Shown one piece after another: positions 36,001 through 48,122 of a DNA stretch of 64,000 nt; position 1 is the stretch's first letter; every line of letters starts with the position of its first letter. Both the position numbers and the translations under genes were made by a program. This DNA is from Paramacrobiotus metropolitanus (Eukaryota > Tardigrada > Eutardigrada > Parachela > Macrobiotidae). The notes beneath the pieces were generated by a model, which did not search any database, had not been told where the DNA came from, and saw only the letters and a list, made by a program, of their open reading frames with translations. The DNA is taken from assembly GCF_019649055.1 (NCBI RefSeq), contig NW_026570232.1, positions 1,240,001 to 1,304,000 of the forward strand. Direction: 5' to 3'.

Positions 36001-39000
36001 AAAGCGATAAAAGATTAGTCAACGATAAACAATCGCATAATTCGTTTTTTCATTACATCTGAGGTAGGAGAATAATTTTCTTTGCAAAAACTGCTTAAAA
36101 TATTCAGCATATGCAAATGTACGTAATTCTATTTTTTTCTTTGGCAGCATTTAGCATGATTTATGCATTTTAACAAACTTAGCATTTTAGTGCTGCTCAG
36201 GAATTAGATTAGCGTATCGCGCTTAATTAAACATTCGCTCAAAATAAACGCTCGCTTGTGACGGGATCATTAAAAGGTCACGTTCTCATCATTAGGCACC
36301 GTGCGAACCAGACTGCGCTACTCTGCCGACACACACATAAGATATGCAAATTTTCTCCAGACTGATTCGATTTTTACCCGGCTGGTGAAAAAAGCGTTCT
36401 CACATGTCACTGATTCAAATTTAATAAATCATCATACAAGCACCCAGAAAGGTTATCGTGCACGGCCAGACGGAATGTTGGCTCGTGCAGATAATGCTAT
36501 CCCGGCCAGAGCATTTTACAGACCGGCATGTTGTAATAATAATTTGTTTTTTGCCTGCGGAGAGCCTGATTTGACACGTCAAGCATGCAAATAAGCCTAA
36601 ATCACGGGAAAAGGCAGATGAGTTTAAACAGGGAAAATTGGCCCATCTCGGGGGACGCCAACTTGTCCATCCCATGTGCGCCGCAGTGCTGCGCGAATGA
36701 GCTGGTAAATGGCGAATGGCAGCTTGGAAAACATTAAAGGATTTAAGGTGCCTGTGTAATTTTTTCCCATCCATCACTCAGATGCCCTTTCTAAAAGGCT
36801 ACGACAAGGACAGTGTTACAATTGCCCAGATACGATTCGGCATTTTCCCGGATGAACTCTTACGCAACATTTTGCAAACAATTTCTATTTTTCAAAACTG
36901 CGCCAACTGATTTTCCCAAATATATCAAATTTTACCTTTCTGAAATATAATTATACAGTTGTAGCGCAGGGAAAAAATTCCATTCACTTTTATACTTAAA
37001 AATTATTTAAATTGTTTTGTACTAAATATTTTTCTGTGGCCCCTGTAATGTTTATTTAGTTAATTCACCCATCAACATTTGAACGATTTGGTGATTTCCG
37101 GAACCATGGTTTCTCATACTAATAGAAGAATCTCGTCAGAACGTTTTTATTAACGCTATTTTATTGGTAATCACAAATTAGACTCGAAAATGAACCACCG
37201 ACTATACAATAAAAAAGCAGATGTAAAAAAAGTTTGTACTATAAATCGTATTTGGTAAAGAAAAATTTGATGTTAAAAATTTGGCATTAAAGATAAACAA
37301 TCGATCGTGACAGCGTACAGACGTTATGTAAGACGATATCGCATTGCGTATACACACAAATATTATTGTTGTAAGACATAAAAAGAAGCCACCAAATGAT
37401 CACTCAGTACCGCCATGGCTTTTTTGCATACAAGTGCGCCTTCAGTATTTATTCAGCCGTTTTCAATTGCTATCGACCAGCATCAAAGTAGTTCGGCAAT
37501 TATTAACATATTTAACACGCTTTTGCGCCGGAAATAAAAAGAGTTTGCTATCTACATATTCTGCGCTAATTAGGTTAAACAATCGTTGACCTTCGAAGGA
37601 TACCATATATCCGACGAAATCAGTTTTCAAATTTAATTTATGTACACCGATCCCCTTAGATGCATCCAACAATCACGTTTTCAATTGAGCATAAGTTTTT
37701 CTTAAAAAAACTGGATAATTTATTATCATTTGTTTTGCTAATTACTAGTCGAAAATTAAAAAAATTAAATTCTACGTTTGCAGTGGAATGCATTTATTTC
37801 TAGTGAATAAGGAAAAAACTTTTTACGACTTTAAACGTTTTAGTGTTACAAACAGCTGTCAATAGTCAATATTGCTGACAATAAGTAATAAAATTAATAT
37901 AATACCGCCGGCTTATATGCAGTTACCAAACTGGCAGTTATACTTTGTATTCACCTAATGAGCGTAGTAAAATTAGCAGCATAATTATCATCTTACCGTA
38001 TATTTCAACAACTATTCCCAAAGGCATAACAAACACCGAGACGAAGAGATCGGCGACGGCCAGTGAAAAGAGGAACTTGGTGGTCGGCGACTGCAAACGG
38101 CGTTCGGTAATAATGGCCATGCAAACCAGCAGATTGCCCAGGAAGCCGGCCACGATCAGCACGCAGGCTATCGTGGCCCACAGGTTCATATCTTCCACTG
38201 ACCACACGCAGGTATCGTTGGTGGTGATGTTGGTGGTGGTGTTATACAGCGTAATGTCCATCGTATCCGGTAATAATGACAATGTCGCGGTGCCGGCATT
38301 CTCCCGTTGTGTGGTGTTAATCATGGGAAATGCAGTGGGCAATGTGCTTAGATCATCCGTTATGTTGAGGATGTAATAATCCGATGATGATAAGTTGCCG
38401 GCTGCAGATTGGTGGGCGGCAGCAATTCCACTGTGTATACAGATAGCACCAAATTTTTAATTCCATTCAATTTATACCATCAGTCTCAATTGATTTGCAT
38501 GTCGTAAGCGGGTTGTATTCCAAATTTGCTATCATATCCAGACTACCCAGTAAATGTTTTTCAAAAACTCAAAATCCAATAATTATGATTATTGAAAAAT
38601 TTACGTTGAAAATTTTTGCACGAGAAATGCTGAGATGTACGAGTATATGCGTTGACTATGCTCGTTTATATGCTTTTGGTAACCATAAATTGATCTGAGC
38701 GAAGTTATGCAGCTGTTAAAAAGAGACCATCGACTGTCAATGAAAACAATCTTTTTTAACGTGCGTAAATAACGGCACGATTTTGACTTCAATGATTGCA
38801 AATGAGATTTATTTAGGATGAAAAATGTTTAAATTGTAAATTGATTAAACCAAGTAAATAAATGCCGGCGCGGGTAAACGAGTGGCCCTACCTGTGGACA
38901 TTAGCGGTGTTATTGCGTCGTTGCCGGTCCGCATCCGCATCCGCATGTGACGTCCTGTCGACGGTCCAGTAGAAGATGCGGCCGAAATCACTAGTATTAT

Positions 39001-39322
39001 AATAATCAGCGTCTCCCTGCGTGGACGTATAATTTCCGTCAGCACTCCACTGGATATCCGTATCCGTATCATTGGACTGCGGGATAATATGGGGATAGTG
39101 ATACTCGGCAATTGTGGATGTGCCGGTTGAAAGTCGTGAGTGACTGTTGGCAACTGTTGATGATGATGATGATGATGGCCACGGCGTATGCGCAGTCGGC
39201 GTCGACGACGACGCTGACGTCGACGTACTATTCGACGTACGCGGACTGCTCGTATTGAAATGCCGCATGTACCAGCCATTGTAGTGCAGATGTAGCAGCG
39301 TTTCTAAGCCGATTTCCATCAT
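27083..39322 (-). CDS. 5-HT2-like biogenic amine G protein-coupled receptor
   Basis: Five exons on the minus strand: 39322-38892, 38430-37997, 30350-29825, 29334-28973 and 27390-27083, giving 686 residues. An unusually long, Ser/Thr- and sequon-rich N terminus (about 225 residues) precedes seven helices. Signature residues: Asn243 (1.50), Asp271 (2.50), Cys299 (3.25), Asp306 (3.32, amine contact), DRY at 323-325, a TM5 GSFTAFFLP, CWTPFF at 544-549, and NPVVY at 586-590. TASIMHMC after Asp306, KATKVLSIVF before TM6 and WLGWASS in TM7 point to the 5-HT2 group; a Gq-coupled serotonin receptor is expected, though another amine cannot be excluded. TM7 position 7.43 is Trp580 rather than the usual Tyr. 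The donor at 29824 is chosen by phase; an alternative donor at 29870 would not fit the next exon. The C tail is about 95 residues. Confidence 0.85.
29580..29715. repeat. Degenerate tandem repeat in receptor intron 3
   Basis: Repeated blocks of tagtactgtgtagtacaaag and variants, about 20 bases each, containing agtact and gtac palindromes. Lies in the intron between the TM5 and TM6 exons, so is unlikely to affect coding. Confidence 0.6.
30347..30404 (-). repeat. Perfect 29-bp tandem duplication across a splice acceptor
   Basis: Bases 30347-30375 and 30376-30404 are identical. On the minus strand each copy ends in gattgcag followed by GCGG, so the 3' splice site of the receptor's TM2-TM3 exon is present twice, 29 bases apart. 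Using the upstream site would add 29 bases, shift the frame and hit TAA within a few codons. Confidence 0.85.
30405..37996. other. Large intron of the receptor gene
   Basis: About 7.6 kb between the TM1-2 and TM2-3 exons, AT-rich. It holds a perfect hairpin at 31717-31759. Open frames up to about 120 codons on both strands have no domain similarity or coherent splice partners. No nested gene is supported. Confidence 0.5.
31717..31759. repeat. Perfect 20-bp inverted repeat with a 3-base loop
   Basis: The arms 31717-31736 and 31740-31759 are exact reverse complements around the spacer atg. The stem is AT-rich. It could extrude or fold as a hairpin in the receptor pre-mRNA. The stem is too short for a typical microRNA precursor. 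Confidence 0.8.
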
Positions 39323-42300
39323 CCGCTACCGCATCTTTTTCTCCCCCTTCTCACACTTTCCGCCTCATAATCTGCCTATCAGCTGGATGTATATATGTTG
39401 TTGTGCGGCGTGATATATATGCAGGCGCGATGCCGATACGGAGAACGGAGCGGGAAGAGGCAGCAATCCGGCAGAGAAGCAAATATTAATCCTCGCCCGA
39501 CCATCTCCAGTCATACTGTCAACGGGTTTGCGCTTGATTGCTTTAGTAGGCAGACCAAATTATTATTAAAAACTTTCTTCCCCGGCTGCACACTCCAATT
39601 GATTTCGCTTTGTTTTTTCCATCGAAATGCCGTTTGAGTGGTAATCGCGCTCGCTGCTGCAAATGGATTGCTTTGACACATGACCTTTGTGAAAGGTCAA
39701 AAAGACCTATCACTTATCCATCATAAATAATTATGTATCATACATACATTGATACTAAGCCAAGATTGAAATTTATTTAGTAAAAACTTAATTTAGTTGC
39801 GCTCACAAAATAGACGGGGGAGCATACTAAATAATACATAGTTATACCGATTACCGTCATTAAATGAATATAGATCCGTCAATAACAAGAGGCTTTTTTA
39901 CATTACAATACATTACCCTTAAAAATTTCGAGGAGGCAGAATACGCTTTAAAATAGTTGTGCATTTCTATATTAGCTAGTATGCGGTGCACGTTATTGAT
40001 TCGTTTATATGGTTTTTGTTGCTTGTATAATGGAACACAGAATGCAAAAGTTAGAAATTAGATAATACCATAAAGAAATTAAATTTAGGTGCTGCATTTT
40101 TCGTAATTTTTGGCAGGAGAGTTTAGAATTTCTGCACTTGGACCACTTTGTAGATTATATGTTCAGCGTACTGTATTTATGTATTTCGAGTATAACTGTA
40201 ATGCCTTGTGAACCATAGTCGATAGTTTCTGTAGCTTTTTATAATTATACAGTATTACTTCGATTCGCTGCCGAATCGCCAACAAGTTTATTTTAGAATT
40301 AGCACATGGTATGTGGCATTGAAGAATAATAAAGACTGTTTACGGACACTATCCATATCCATCAAAGAAAGCCGTAGCCATAAAGAAATCGATTTTTTAC
40401 GCTGTGCATACACATAACAGTGGCGTCGATAAATCAAATTTCAATTCAAGCAATAAAATTCCTGCCTTATTAGTATCCGGGCCACTTGATGAACTATGTA
40501 ACGCTGCATGTGTATTTACTGTATTCGCGCGATATATGCACTGTATATTTTCCGTTTTTACAAATCTGGGCTCTAATAGCAATCTTCATTATGCAAGCTG
40601 TTAAGCTATCTACGAGTAGATTTAATGTTTGCTCCATCGATACAATAGATACAAAAAATTCGTTCTTCTCTGCAAGGAGCAGGAATATAATTTACACAGG
40701 TCTCAGTACGAATACCGTACGCCCATACGTACTTCTCAAAAATAAGCTGCTATAAAGTTTATAATTGTTAGTGCCAAATTACTGCGTCTTACATAGCATT
40801 ATGCAATAATTACAATAATAAATCAAAAGGTACATTGCATAAGTCTGTATTGTATTGTACTTCATAAAAGATTTTGCAGACCAACGTGTACAACTGCTTT
40901 CATATTATAAAGAGCACTTTTTGATTCATTTGAGTCATAAATAAAGTATTACGTATCATACGATGATTATACGAAAACTACGCAGAAAAAATTTGTCAAA
41001 AGTTGCAAAATCAAAAACATCGCGCTGTATGCGCTCCAGTAAAGATTTTATTTCAAAATTAACAAAATTTTCATATCAGCTTTGTTTTGCAATGATATAT
41101 TATTGCAAACGTCCTTGCTATCATTTGGTAACTCGAACTTGCGTGCTTTCGGATGTAAGTAATTTATAAAAATTTTGATGCATGGTTTAATGCTGTTACA
41201 AAGTGGCATCATTACTAACGAAACAACCACGAAGTATTTATTGTACAGCCTTCTATAAGGTACTTATGCACAGCTGAAACTTAAACTGGAAATATTTTAA
41301 ACAACTCATTAATTTAGTCGAAAGCCTGGCACACGATGTACCAGGTGCTCGGCTTTCCATACATTCAAGTAATTTTTTTTATTGACGCCACAGACAGAAC
41401 ATGTACTGTACGGTATACGGATGCAATGTGCAACAACAACAAGGTAAAGTACAGATTCTGTACGAGTTTGAAATGCACGGCTGATTACAATTTCTAAGTA
41501 GTGTACTAGTTAAAACTTAAAACTGACTACAGAAATTTTTAAAGTTTTGCTATGTGTTTTCTGCAACAAATAACAAAATTAATTACAAATCAGTGCTTAA
41601 GCAGTTGATCGTTGCGGATCCCGATTTGTTATCCATTAAAATAGACTGTTTAGAATAACGACAGCAAGTGTAACGCAGCATGTGCGCTTAGGCGGTAAGC
41701 ACATGCGTAAATTTATACCCTATCGTTACAGTAAAACGTCGATGTCTCGCGGTACCCATCTATATTACTAACCATGTTACGTGATCCATATTTTGTTATG
41801 TCTAGCCAATTTGCTTTACACAGTAAATCTATCACGCTAATAAAAACTGTTCGCCTAAACACAGAACCATGAATAAAAATTTACGCAGCTGGCTTGACAG
41901 TTTAGTCGGGGTCACGGGCAGGAAATGGGGTGTCACGCACAACTGAATAGCCAGAACAAATTAAAATATTAATTACTGTCACACATTACGTAGTATATGT
42001 ACGGAATAACACCATTTTTTAACCGGACTGACATTGCTAGAGTTTTTAGAAGTTTTTAGACATTCAGTGCTACCGTTTTCGACACCGTACGCGCTACATC
42101 CTTGGCCGGATTATACCTTATTAGCTCTGCGTATCTATGCACTATACGGTAATCGGAAAATGCGTATCACAGGTACATTTAAAGATTTAAAGTAGATATT
42201 TGAACGACATGCATTTATCAACAAATTTAGAAATGCAATACGGTTAAATGATTTTATTGCATGTTTTATCGCAACATGTATTAGTATTGCATAGAAAAGT

Positions 42301-45300
42301 ATAAACTTGTAATGTAATAATAATGTTTAATGTCTTGTACAAGAAATAACGCACAAATATATGCTTTCTTTAAAACTGGCTTCAGAATTTTCTTACCTTT
42401 TCTCTTAACCAAATTAAAAAGTATTCCACTGCTTTACTTTACTTCCACCATGGAAAACGAGCAGTTAAACTGCCACAAATAATTAGGCGGATCATGCGTT
42501 GTGGTTTCCAGCCGAGCGAAGATATTTCCATCAAATTGCCTAAAATGTCTAAAGGTCATGCCGGTTATAAAATGTCCATTATAAACCGTATAATCTGTAT
42601 ACAAATCCACATTGAACCACTGTCAGATATGTCATAAAATCGCCATATACAAATGAAATATACCATCCAGCGGCGATCGAGTCAGTCCCGTTGATGGGGA
42701 TCTCTGAAGATGGGGATAAGAAACATTTATTAATATCCACCACAACTCGGCGTTCCGTTTGGTTTCCGTTTCTCCCGGTTGATTGTTAATCAGCTAGGGG
42801 AAACAACATGGACACACGGCTGTATACAGATACAGAGCGGGTATGTACAATATATACTGTAACTGTACAGTTGTAACGGATATTTGCCAACACCGGCATC
42901 CAGTTACGCCCTTGTGGAGTCCCTGTTACAAATACTCGTTTGTCGCTAGTTATCATTTATTTTTAAAGAGGCATCTGTCAGTGTAAAGGACCGGGGATTT
43001 GGATTGTGTCTCATTCCACTGCATCGATGCAGCGGCCCCCGCGAGCGCACACATACAGCCCGGGCGATGAGGGTCACCGGAAGTTGACAAGCCTTTTGCA
43101 TGCATAGTGATACATTATACCAGCATCTACTTTCGGTTATGTACTAAAAAATTAATCCTGTCACCTTTTGTTGGATGTTATTCTAACGCTTTAGCCGCTT
43201 TATTCGATATATTAAAAGCACTTTACGCAGGATGGCTGACATTACTGACCTGTTCATAAACCTAATCATCCAGCATTACAGCACTCACTGCTAATTTTGT
43301 TGATCATTTCATGCATTGTCGATCATCTCCATCCTGACACATATATAGGAACATTATTTCATGTGCGTTTGTAAATTTTTTATTATCAAAACCTTTATAA
43401 TCTCCGCAATATCTATATAGTACTCGTATACTCAAACTTTTCATCATTTACGGTACTGGCAAATAGCGTGGCGTTACACCACCAGAGCAAGTGCGTAGTC
43501 GGCTTGTTTTATAGCACCTGCTACGAAATGTTTCATCCACTATTTATAAGAGTATAATATATCGTAGCAAATTTCACAAGAAAAAACGTGACTAAAAGCT
43601 TTAGGGATAATTTTGGCATTAAATGCTGAATTTTTAGGCGGTATGATGCGTACGTATAGTCGTATATAAATTTCATCGCGTCACTATCCATATTTACATC
43701 AGCCGTGCAAACGTAATTATATCTTTGTAGGCTAATATAATATTTGCATGTAGGTTTTTAAGTAATCGCACGGTTTTTATGACATAAGATAACCGTTTTG
43801 TCCACCAATTCAGCTTACTGCTAACATTTGCATCTACCTAAACAAAGAAAGTTGCGTTTTACTTACACTGACGTTCGATCTATAATATGCCCAGGGAATA
43901 CACTACACTGCAGACTGCTGAAAGTTACGAAAATAAACAGTGATGGATTTTTAATGCGCATGCGCATAGCATTTTAACTAGAGGGTAAAAGAGCCAGGAA
44001 AACAGCAAAAAAATTTAAAGGCAGGTTAGATTCTGTCGCACAGGCTGTACGCATGTTTAATTAGTTTCTTATTTGTCAGTTGATTCTGCATCCACAGCGT
44101 TAAACAATAAACATCACTGAAGAACGTTTTTTCCATAATATAGGACACTTTAAATGTCGTGTGTGGGGTTAGATGGATTGCGGAGGATACGCATTAAAAT
44201 AAATTTTTGACAAGTTAGACGGAAGTGAATCTACTATACATGTATGAGCAGTAATGGAGTTAAGCACACATTTAATGCTGCCTGTCTGCTGGAAAATTCC
44301 GATAAGCCAACAGCGCTAATTATATCTGCAAGATCGGTAATTTGATAATATCGTTAAGTCAAAAATTTATAAGCTTAAGCGGTGCAACCGGCTGTTATGC
44401 CCTTTTCTCCAGTCAAGATCGTCTATGATATAAGAAAACAGATTTAACCGTTTCGAGTACAAACAGCATTTTCGCTTTTTTTATTGGTGCATGTAAAAGA
44501 TGCGCTTCCTCTTAATAACTGCCATGAGAAAGGAATAATTGTACTAAGGCGTGCTTGTGGTGTATCACAAAAGAGTCAAATATTATTCAAAACAAGTAAT
44601 TTGGTCGAAGCAACAGCATAATACCGCGGTAAGCATACACCCTTGCTTTCTTATGTAGTATTTTGCAACGTGTAAATTTTAAAAATTTCAAAAAACAATA
44701 TCAAGGTTTTGCTTACCATTAGCAGCAATTTTTATAGTTGTATCTACAGCCCTGCTCAGCCAAGTTGGGGCAGTTTTTTCAAAAAATTAGCACAGGTCAG
44801 CCGTCACAGAATACTTCCTCATTTAATTTTTTCTTAGTTGCCGTGTGTGTCCGACATCTTTATCACTTGGAGATTCTACGCTGAGACCGCTTTCCGAATA
44901 ACCGTGAGGTCAAAATTAGGGTAGACCAGAGGAAAAAAGCGGCTTGACCCACTCAGCGTGGTAGCAGTAGTCCTGTTTGAAATTTGCTTAAAAATTCTGA
45001 TGACGTCATTGTTCAAAAGCACTACCTCTGAGGTGTTGGTCGTTCAATGCTCTTGCGAACGATACCATACATCAGCCGATTTCGGCTAAGCCTGGGTGAC
45101 CTTTGCAGAGTGACTGCAAGCACCTTTGAATCGGGAGTGACCTCCCTCGCACGCTTCCGGTGCAGCCACGGGATGCGACGGGTAATTATTTTTCGTACGA
45201 ACTGATCGCTCATTTGCCTGACAGACACTTACGAGCATCGAACTTCTGTTTGTCCGCCTGCATCTGTACATATGGAATTGAACTAGAAACTGCAATTCAT

Positions 45301-46113
45301 ACAATTTAAGTGCCCCAAGGCTGAGCAGATACAAAAGCAGCCAAAAAATATGATTTAACCATATTAACCAGTCTACTGAATTTTTTTTAAACTGATGATT
45401 TGTCTTCGCGCGAACGTAGCAGTTAGCGGGTTGTTTTGGTTTCTTGAGTTTTGTTTGACAATACGGCCCGTTTTGTTTTGGTTGGCGTAACCATAAAACG
45501 AGGAACACACAAAAGAATGCAGTCGTTAAGCTTTTTTAATTATTTCTCTACACCATCAGAGTTTCTAAAATTAACAATACAGAGAATTCTAAACATGTAG
45601 AAACGACCGCAGTGTATTATACGAAGTAAGCGGGCGGAACGCATTTTAATACAGTATTTTCACAAAAACATAACGTTTTATTCGGAAGTAATTATTCAAA
45701 AATATTATCAACTTTTGCATTTTATTTTTACAAAATGTTTTATTCGTAGCACTGGTAGAAGTACATACCGACACCTAAGAATCTCAGGGGAATGTAACTT
45801 TGGGATTTTTTATGAGAAAAAAGTTGTATTACGTGTACTATTACGTTGGAACGGAAGTTACTCCGTGTACTTTGGGCTGACAGTAACTTATCATCCGCAA
45901 CAGACAACAACAGCCTTCAATGTCCACCAGTCCACGGCGCCGCCATTCGCCGGCGTTCCCGGCCGATTTTATCAAGGTTTTTTGCCCGGATTTATCAAGG
46001 CACATCCAGGTGGAATTCCGGATGACCTTAGCTGATTAGCGGTTTTCTTCACTTTCTTATAGTGGAAGACACGCTGTCCAGACCAGCGCGTATCTTCCAT
46101 CGGGCCAAGCTGG
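39323..46113. other. Gene-poor intergenic region
   Basis: Roughly 6.8 kb with no supported exon. It should contain the receptor promoter (an everted AGGTCA repeat lies at 39681-39699) and, at its right end, the promoter of the repeat-protein gene. A TGACGTCA palindrome occurs at 45001-45008. The frame at 45508-45086 (minus) has a hydrophobic patch but no recognisable family or splice structure. Confidence 0.5.
39681..39699. promoter_or_regulatory. Everted AGGTCA repeat, possible nuclear receptor site
   Basis: TGACCT and AGGTCA are separated by seven bases, about 360 bases upstream of the receptor ATG. A further gacct half-site follows. Such pairs bind nuclear receptors; chance occurrence is possible. 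Confidence 0.3.
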
Positions 46114-46122
46114 TCAAGGTCA
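46114..46122 (+). promoter_or_regulatory. FTZ-F1/ERR-type monomer site
   Basis: TCAAGGTCA, a full match to the FTZ-F1 consensus YCAAGGYCR, lies about 30 bases upstream of the TATA box of the octapeptide-repeat gene. In arthropods FTZ-F1 acts on cuticle genes during the moult; carry-over to this organism is inference. Confidence 0.4.
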
Positions 46123-46153
46123 CAGTCCGGTCAAGCCGTGTTCAGCATTTGAC

Positions 46154-46160
46154 TATATAA
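46154..46160 (+). promoter_or_regulatory. TATA box of the octapeptide-repeat gene
   Basis: TATATAA in a GC-richer context, 134 bases before the ATG at 46288. Initiation is expected near 46185. Confidence 0.6.
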
Positions 46161-46287
46161 GCAACGCAATTGTCCAGTTATGCTTCATTCGTTCGCTTTC
46201 GAGCTAAATCCACTGTTTAAACTTTCGCAGTCGCACCGACTTTCGTTTTTGTTGTTTTCGGCCGTTCCTTCCTGTACTCCAGAGAAA

Positions 46288-47613
46288 ATGACTTCTACTA
46301 CTACCCGCAACGTCACCGACTACACCAACGAACACCGCGAACGTCGCGATGGCGAGAACAGTGGATGGCGCTCGTGGTTCGGTCTGGACAACAAGAAGGA
46401 CCATGACGTAAGTTCGCTGTGACCTTTCATTTACAAAATTTCTGTATATAACGATTACTATTGCCAACGATTATATGAGCTTTTTCAAGAATGCATAAGT
46501 TTGAGCTTTATACAGAATGATGTTTATTATTATGAATTTATGATTGTTTATTTATATTGTTTTTTTTTGCTTCCTTGAGACGTGAATTTCTTTAAACCTT
46601 GTAAGCGAGCCGTTGAAATTAATCAGGGATTTTGTTTGCAATCCTAGGACCGTGAATACAAGTACGAACGCACGATGACCTACCGCAACGAGCCAGGTTA
46701 CTCCACCGAAACCACCCCGGACTACACCTACAAGTACACCGATCGTCGTTTCCCCGAACCAACCAAGCACTACAACTACGAGCGCCCAACTGGTAAGCCG
46801 AAAAACCTTAATTTTAGTTTTTAGCGAAGCGTTTCGGTAAAATGTTTCTACAAATAAATGTGGCTTCATATATCAAATTTGTTGTTTCTAACCGCATCTT
46901 AATTATTTTCTAATATTTAGTAAATATTAAATATGATACATTATAGTCTACGCTTGAAATTTCTTTCCAATAATAAGCTTTTCTAGCCATATAACTAAAA
47001 CTGGAAATATTACTGACGTTAGCAATTTTTAATTGTTTTAGTTGTGATATAGCTGCATTACATTTATGACCTTTGCTTAGGCACTCGCCCATACGGACCG
47101 GAGCCTCGTCCCTATGGACCGGAGCCTCGCCCGTACGGACCTGAGTACACTCGTCCATATGGCCCGGAGCCCCGCCCATACGGCCCAGAGCCCCGTCCGT
47201 ACAACTACGAAATGACCAAGCCATGCAACACCATGTCCGAGTACACGCGCCCGTACAACACCGAGTCGACGTACTACACTCGCCCGTACTACACCAGCGA
47301 GTACACTCGCCCATACAACACCGAGTACACTCGTCCGTACAACACTGAGTACACTCGCCCGTACAACACCGAGTATACTCGCCCATACAACACCGAGTAC
47401 AACTATACTCGTCCGTACAACACCGAGTACACTCGTCCGTACAACACTGAGTACACTCGCCCGTACAACACCGAGTATACTCGCCCATACAACACCGAGT
47501 ACAACTATACGCGCCCATACAACACCGAGCGTGACAACTACTACACCCGTGACTACAACACCACCACCTACGGTTACGGACGTGAGTACCCGACCTACTA
47601 CACCCGATTCTAA
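46288..47613 (+). CDS. Tyr-rich EYTRPYNT octapeptide-repeat protein (265 aa)
   Basis: Exons 46288-46407, 46648-46792 and 47081-47613 join in frame (phases 0 and 1). It begins MTSTTTRNVTDYTNEHRERR with no signal peptide and a hydrophilic N terminus containing WRSWFGLD. The third exon is repetitive: about five GPEPRPY heptads, then roughly ten EYTRPYNT octads, ending GREYPTYYTRF. Nucleotides 47305-47406 and 47407-47508 are a near-perfect 102-bp duplication (34 codons). Composition is high in Tyr, Thr, Arg, Pro, Asn and Glu, with one Cys, so it is probably disordered and soluble in the cytosol or nucleus. I recognise no family. The strong TATA box and preference for C-ending codons suggest high expression. 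The repeat leaves a Cys-rich open frame on the minus strand that is not a gene. Confidence 0.85.
47305..47508 (+). repeat. 102-bp higher-order tandem repeat inside coding exon
   Basis: Two 34-codon units, each of four octads with a terminal Asn-Tyr insert. They differ only at a couple of third positions at their start, so the duplication is recent or kept uniform by gene conversion. Confidence 0.85.
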
Positions 47614-48122
47614 GCCAACGGATCCCCCGGATTCCAGGAAATCCGCCAACGGAAGCGGCTGTTAGTTAGTGTTGTAGTTTGGTTAGATAAAAATTCTGTA
47701 GTGTCTTAGTGCGGATGTTTGACCTTTGTGCTTTTCTTCGGTAGTTTGGTTCTTTGTTTCGGCCGGTTGTCATCTGTTTCGGTCTTTTTTTCGTTTAAGT
47801 TTTTAGCGGGAAAATTGCGTTTTGATCGTTGTGCGGAGACTAAAAAATTGACATCGTTTACTGTTAATGTAAAAGCCGCAATAAAGTTCGAAAAACCAAA
47901 CCTTCGCTTGGCTTGTGTACCTTTAATTTGCCAACGTTCAGAACTGGCGCAGTAACAAATTTAAGCCACCACAAATGTTTTGTACTGTAAAAATTACTTG
48001 TGCATATCTACGTACATCACATTTTACAATCCGAATCAATATTGCATTAACTTAGCTTTAATTAAAAAATTAGGGTTTTTGCGTCAGTTGCTACTAATTA
48101 ATTTTACTATTAATTATTTTAA
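47614..48122. other. 3' UTR of the repeat gene and convergent spacer
   Basis: Holds the T-rich 3' untranslated region of the plus-strand repeat gene up to AATAAA at 47880, then a short spacer to the 3' end of the minus-strand GT92 gene. Confidence 0.55.
47880..47885 (+). terminator. Putative polyadenylation signal
   Basis: AATAAA 267 bases after the TAA of the octapeptide-repeat gene. Confidence 0.5.

Noticed and set aside
38845-39279. Minus-strand Arg/His-rich frame
   Set aside because: Shadow in a second frame of the receptor's first exon; the other frame splices cleanly into TM1.
45001-45008. TGACGTCA palindrome as a CRE
   Set aside because: An isolated 8-mer more than 1 kb from any supported start; expected by chance in 64 kb at modest odds.
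45086-45508. Minus-strand 140-codon frame with a hydrophobic patch
   Set aside because: No family similarity, no splice partner, no promoter; AT-rich chance frame is likelier.
46910-47518. Minus-strand frame rich in Cys-Cys (RCCTGEC-type repeats)
   Set aside because: It is the complement of the EYTRPYNT coding repeat; the plus strand has spliced exons, a TATA box and a poly(A) signal.
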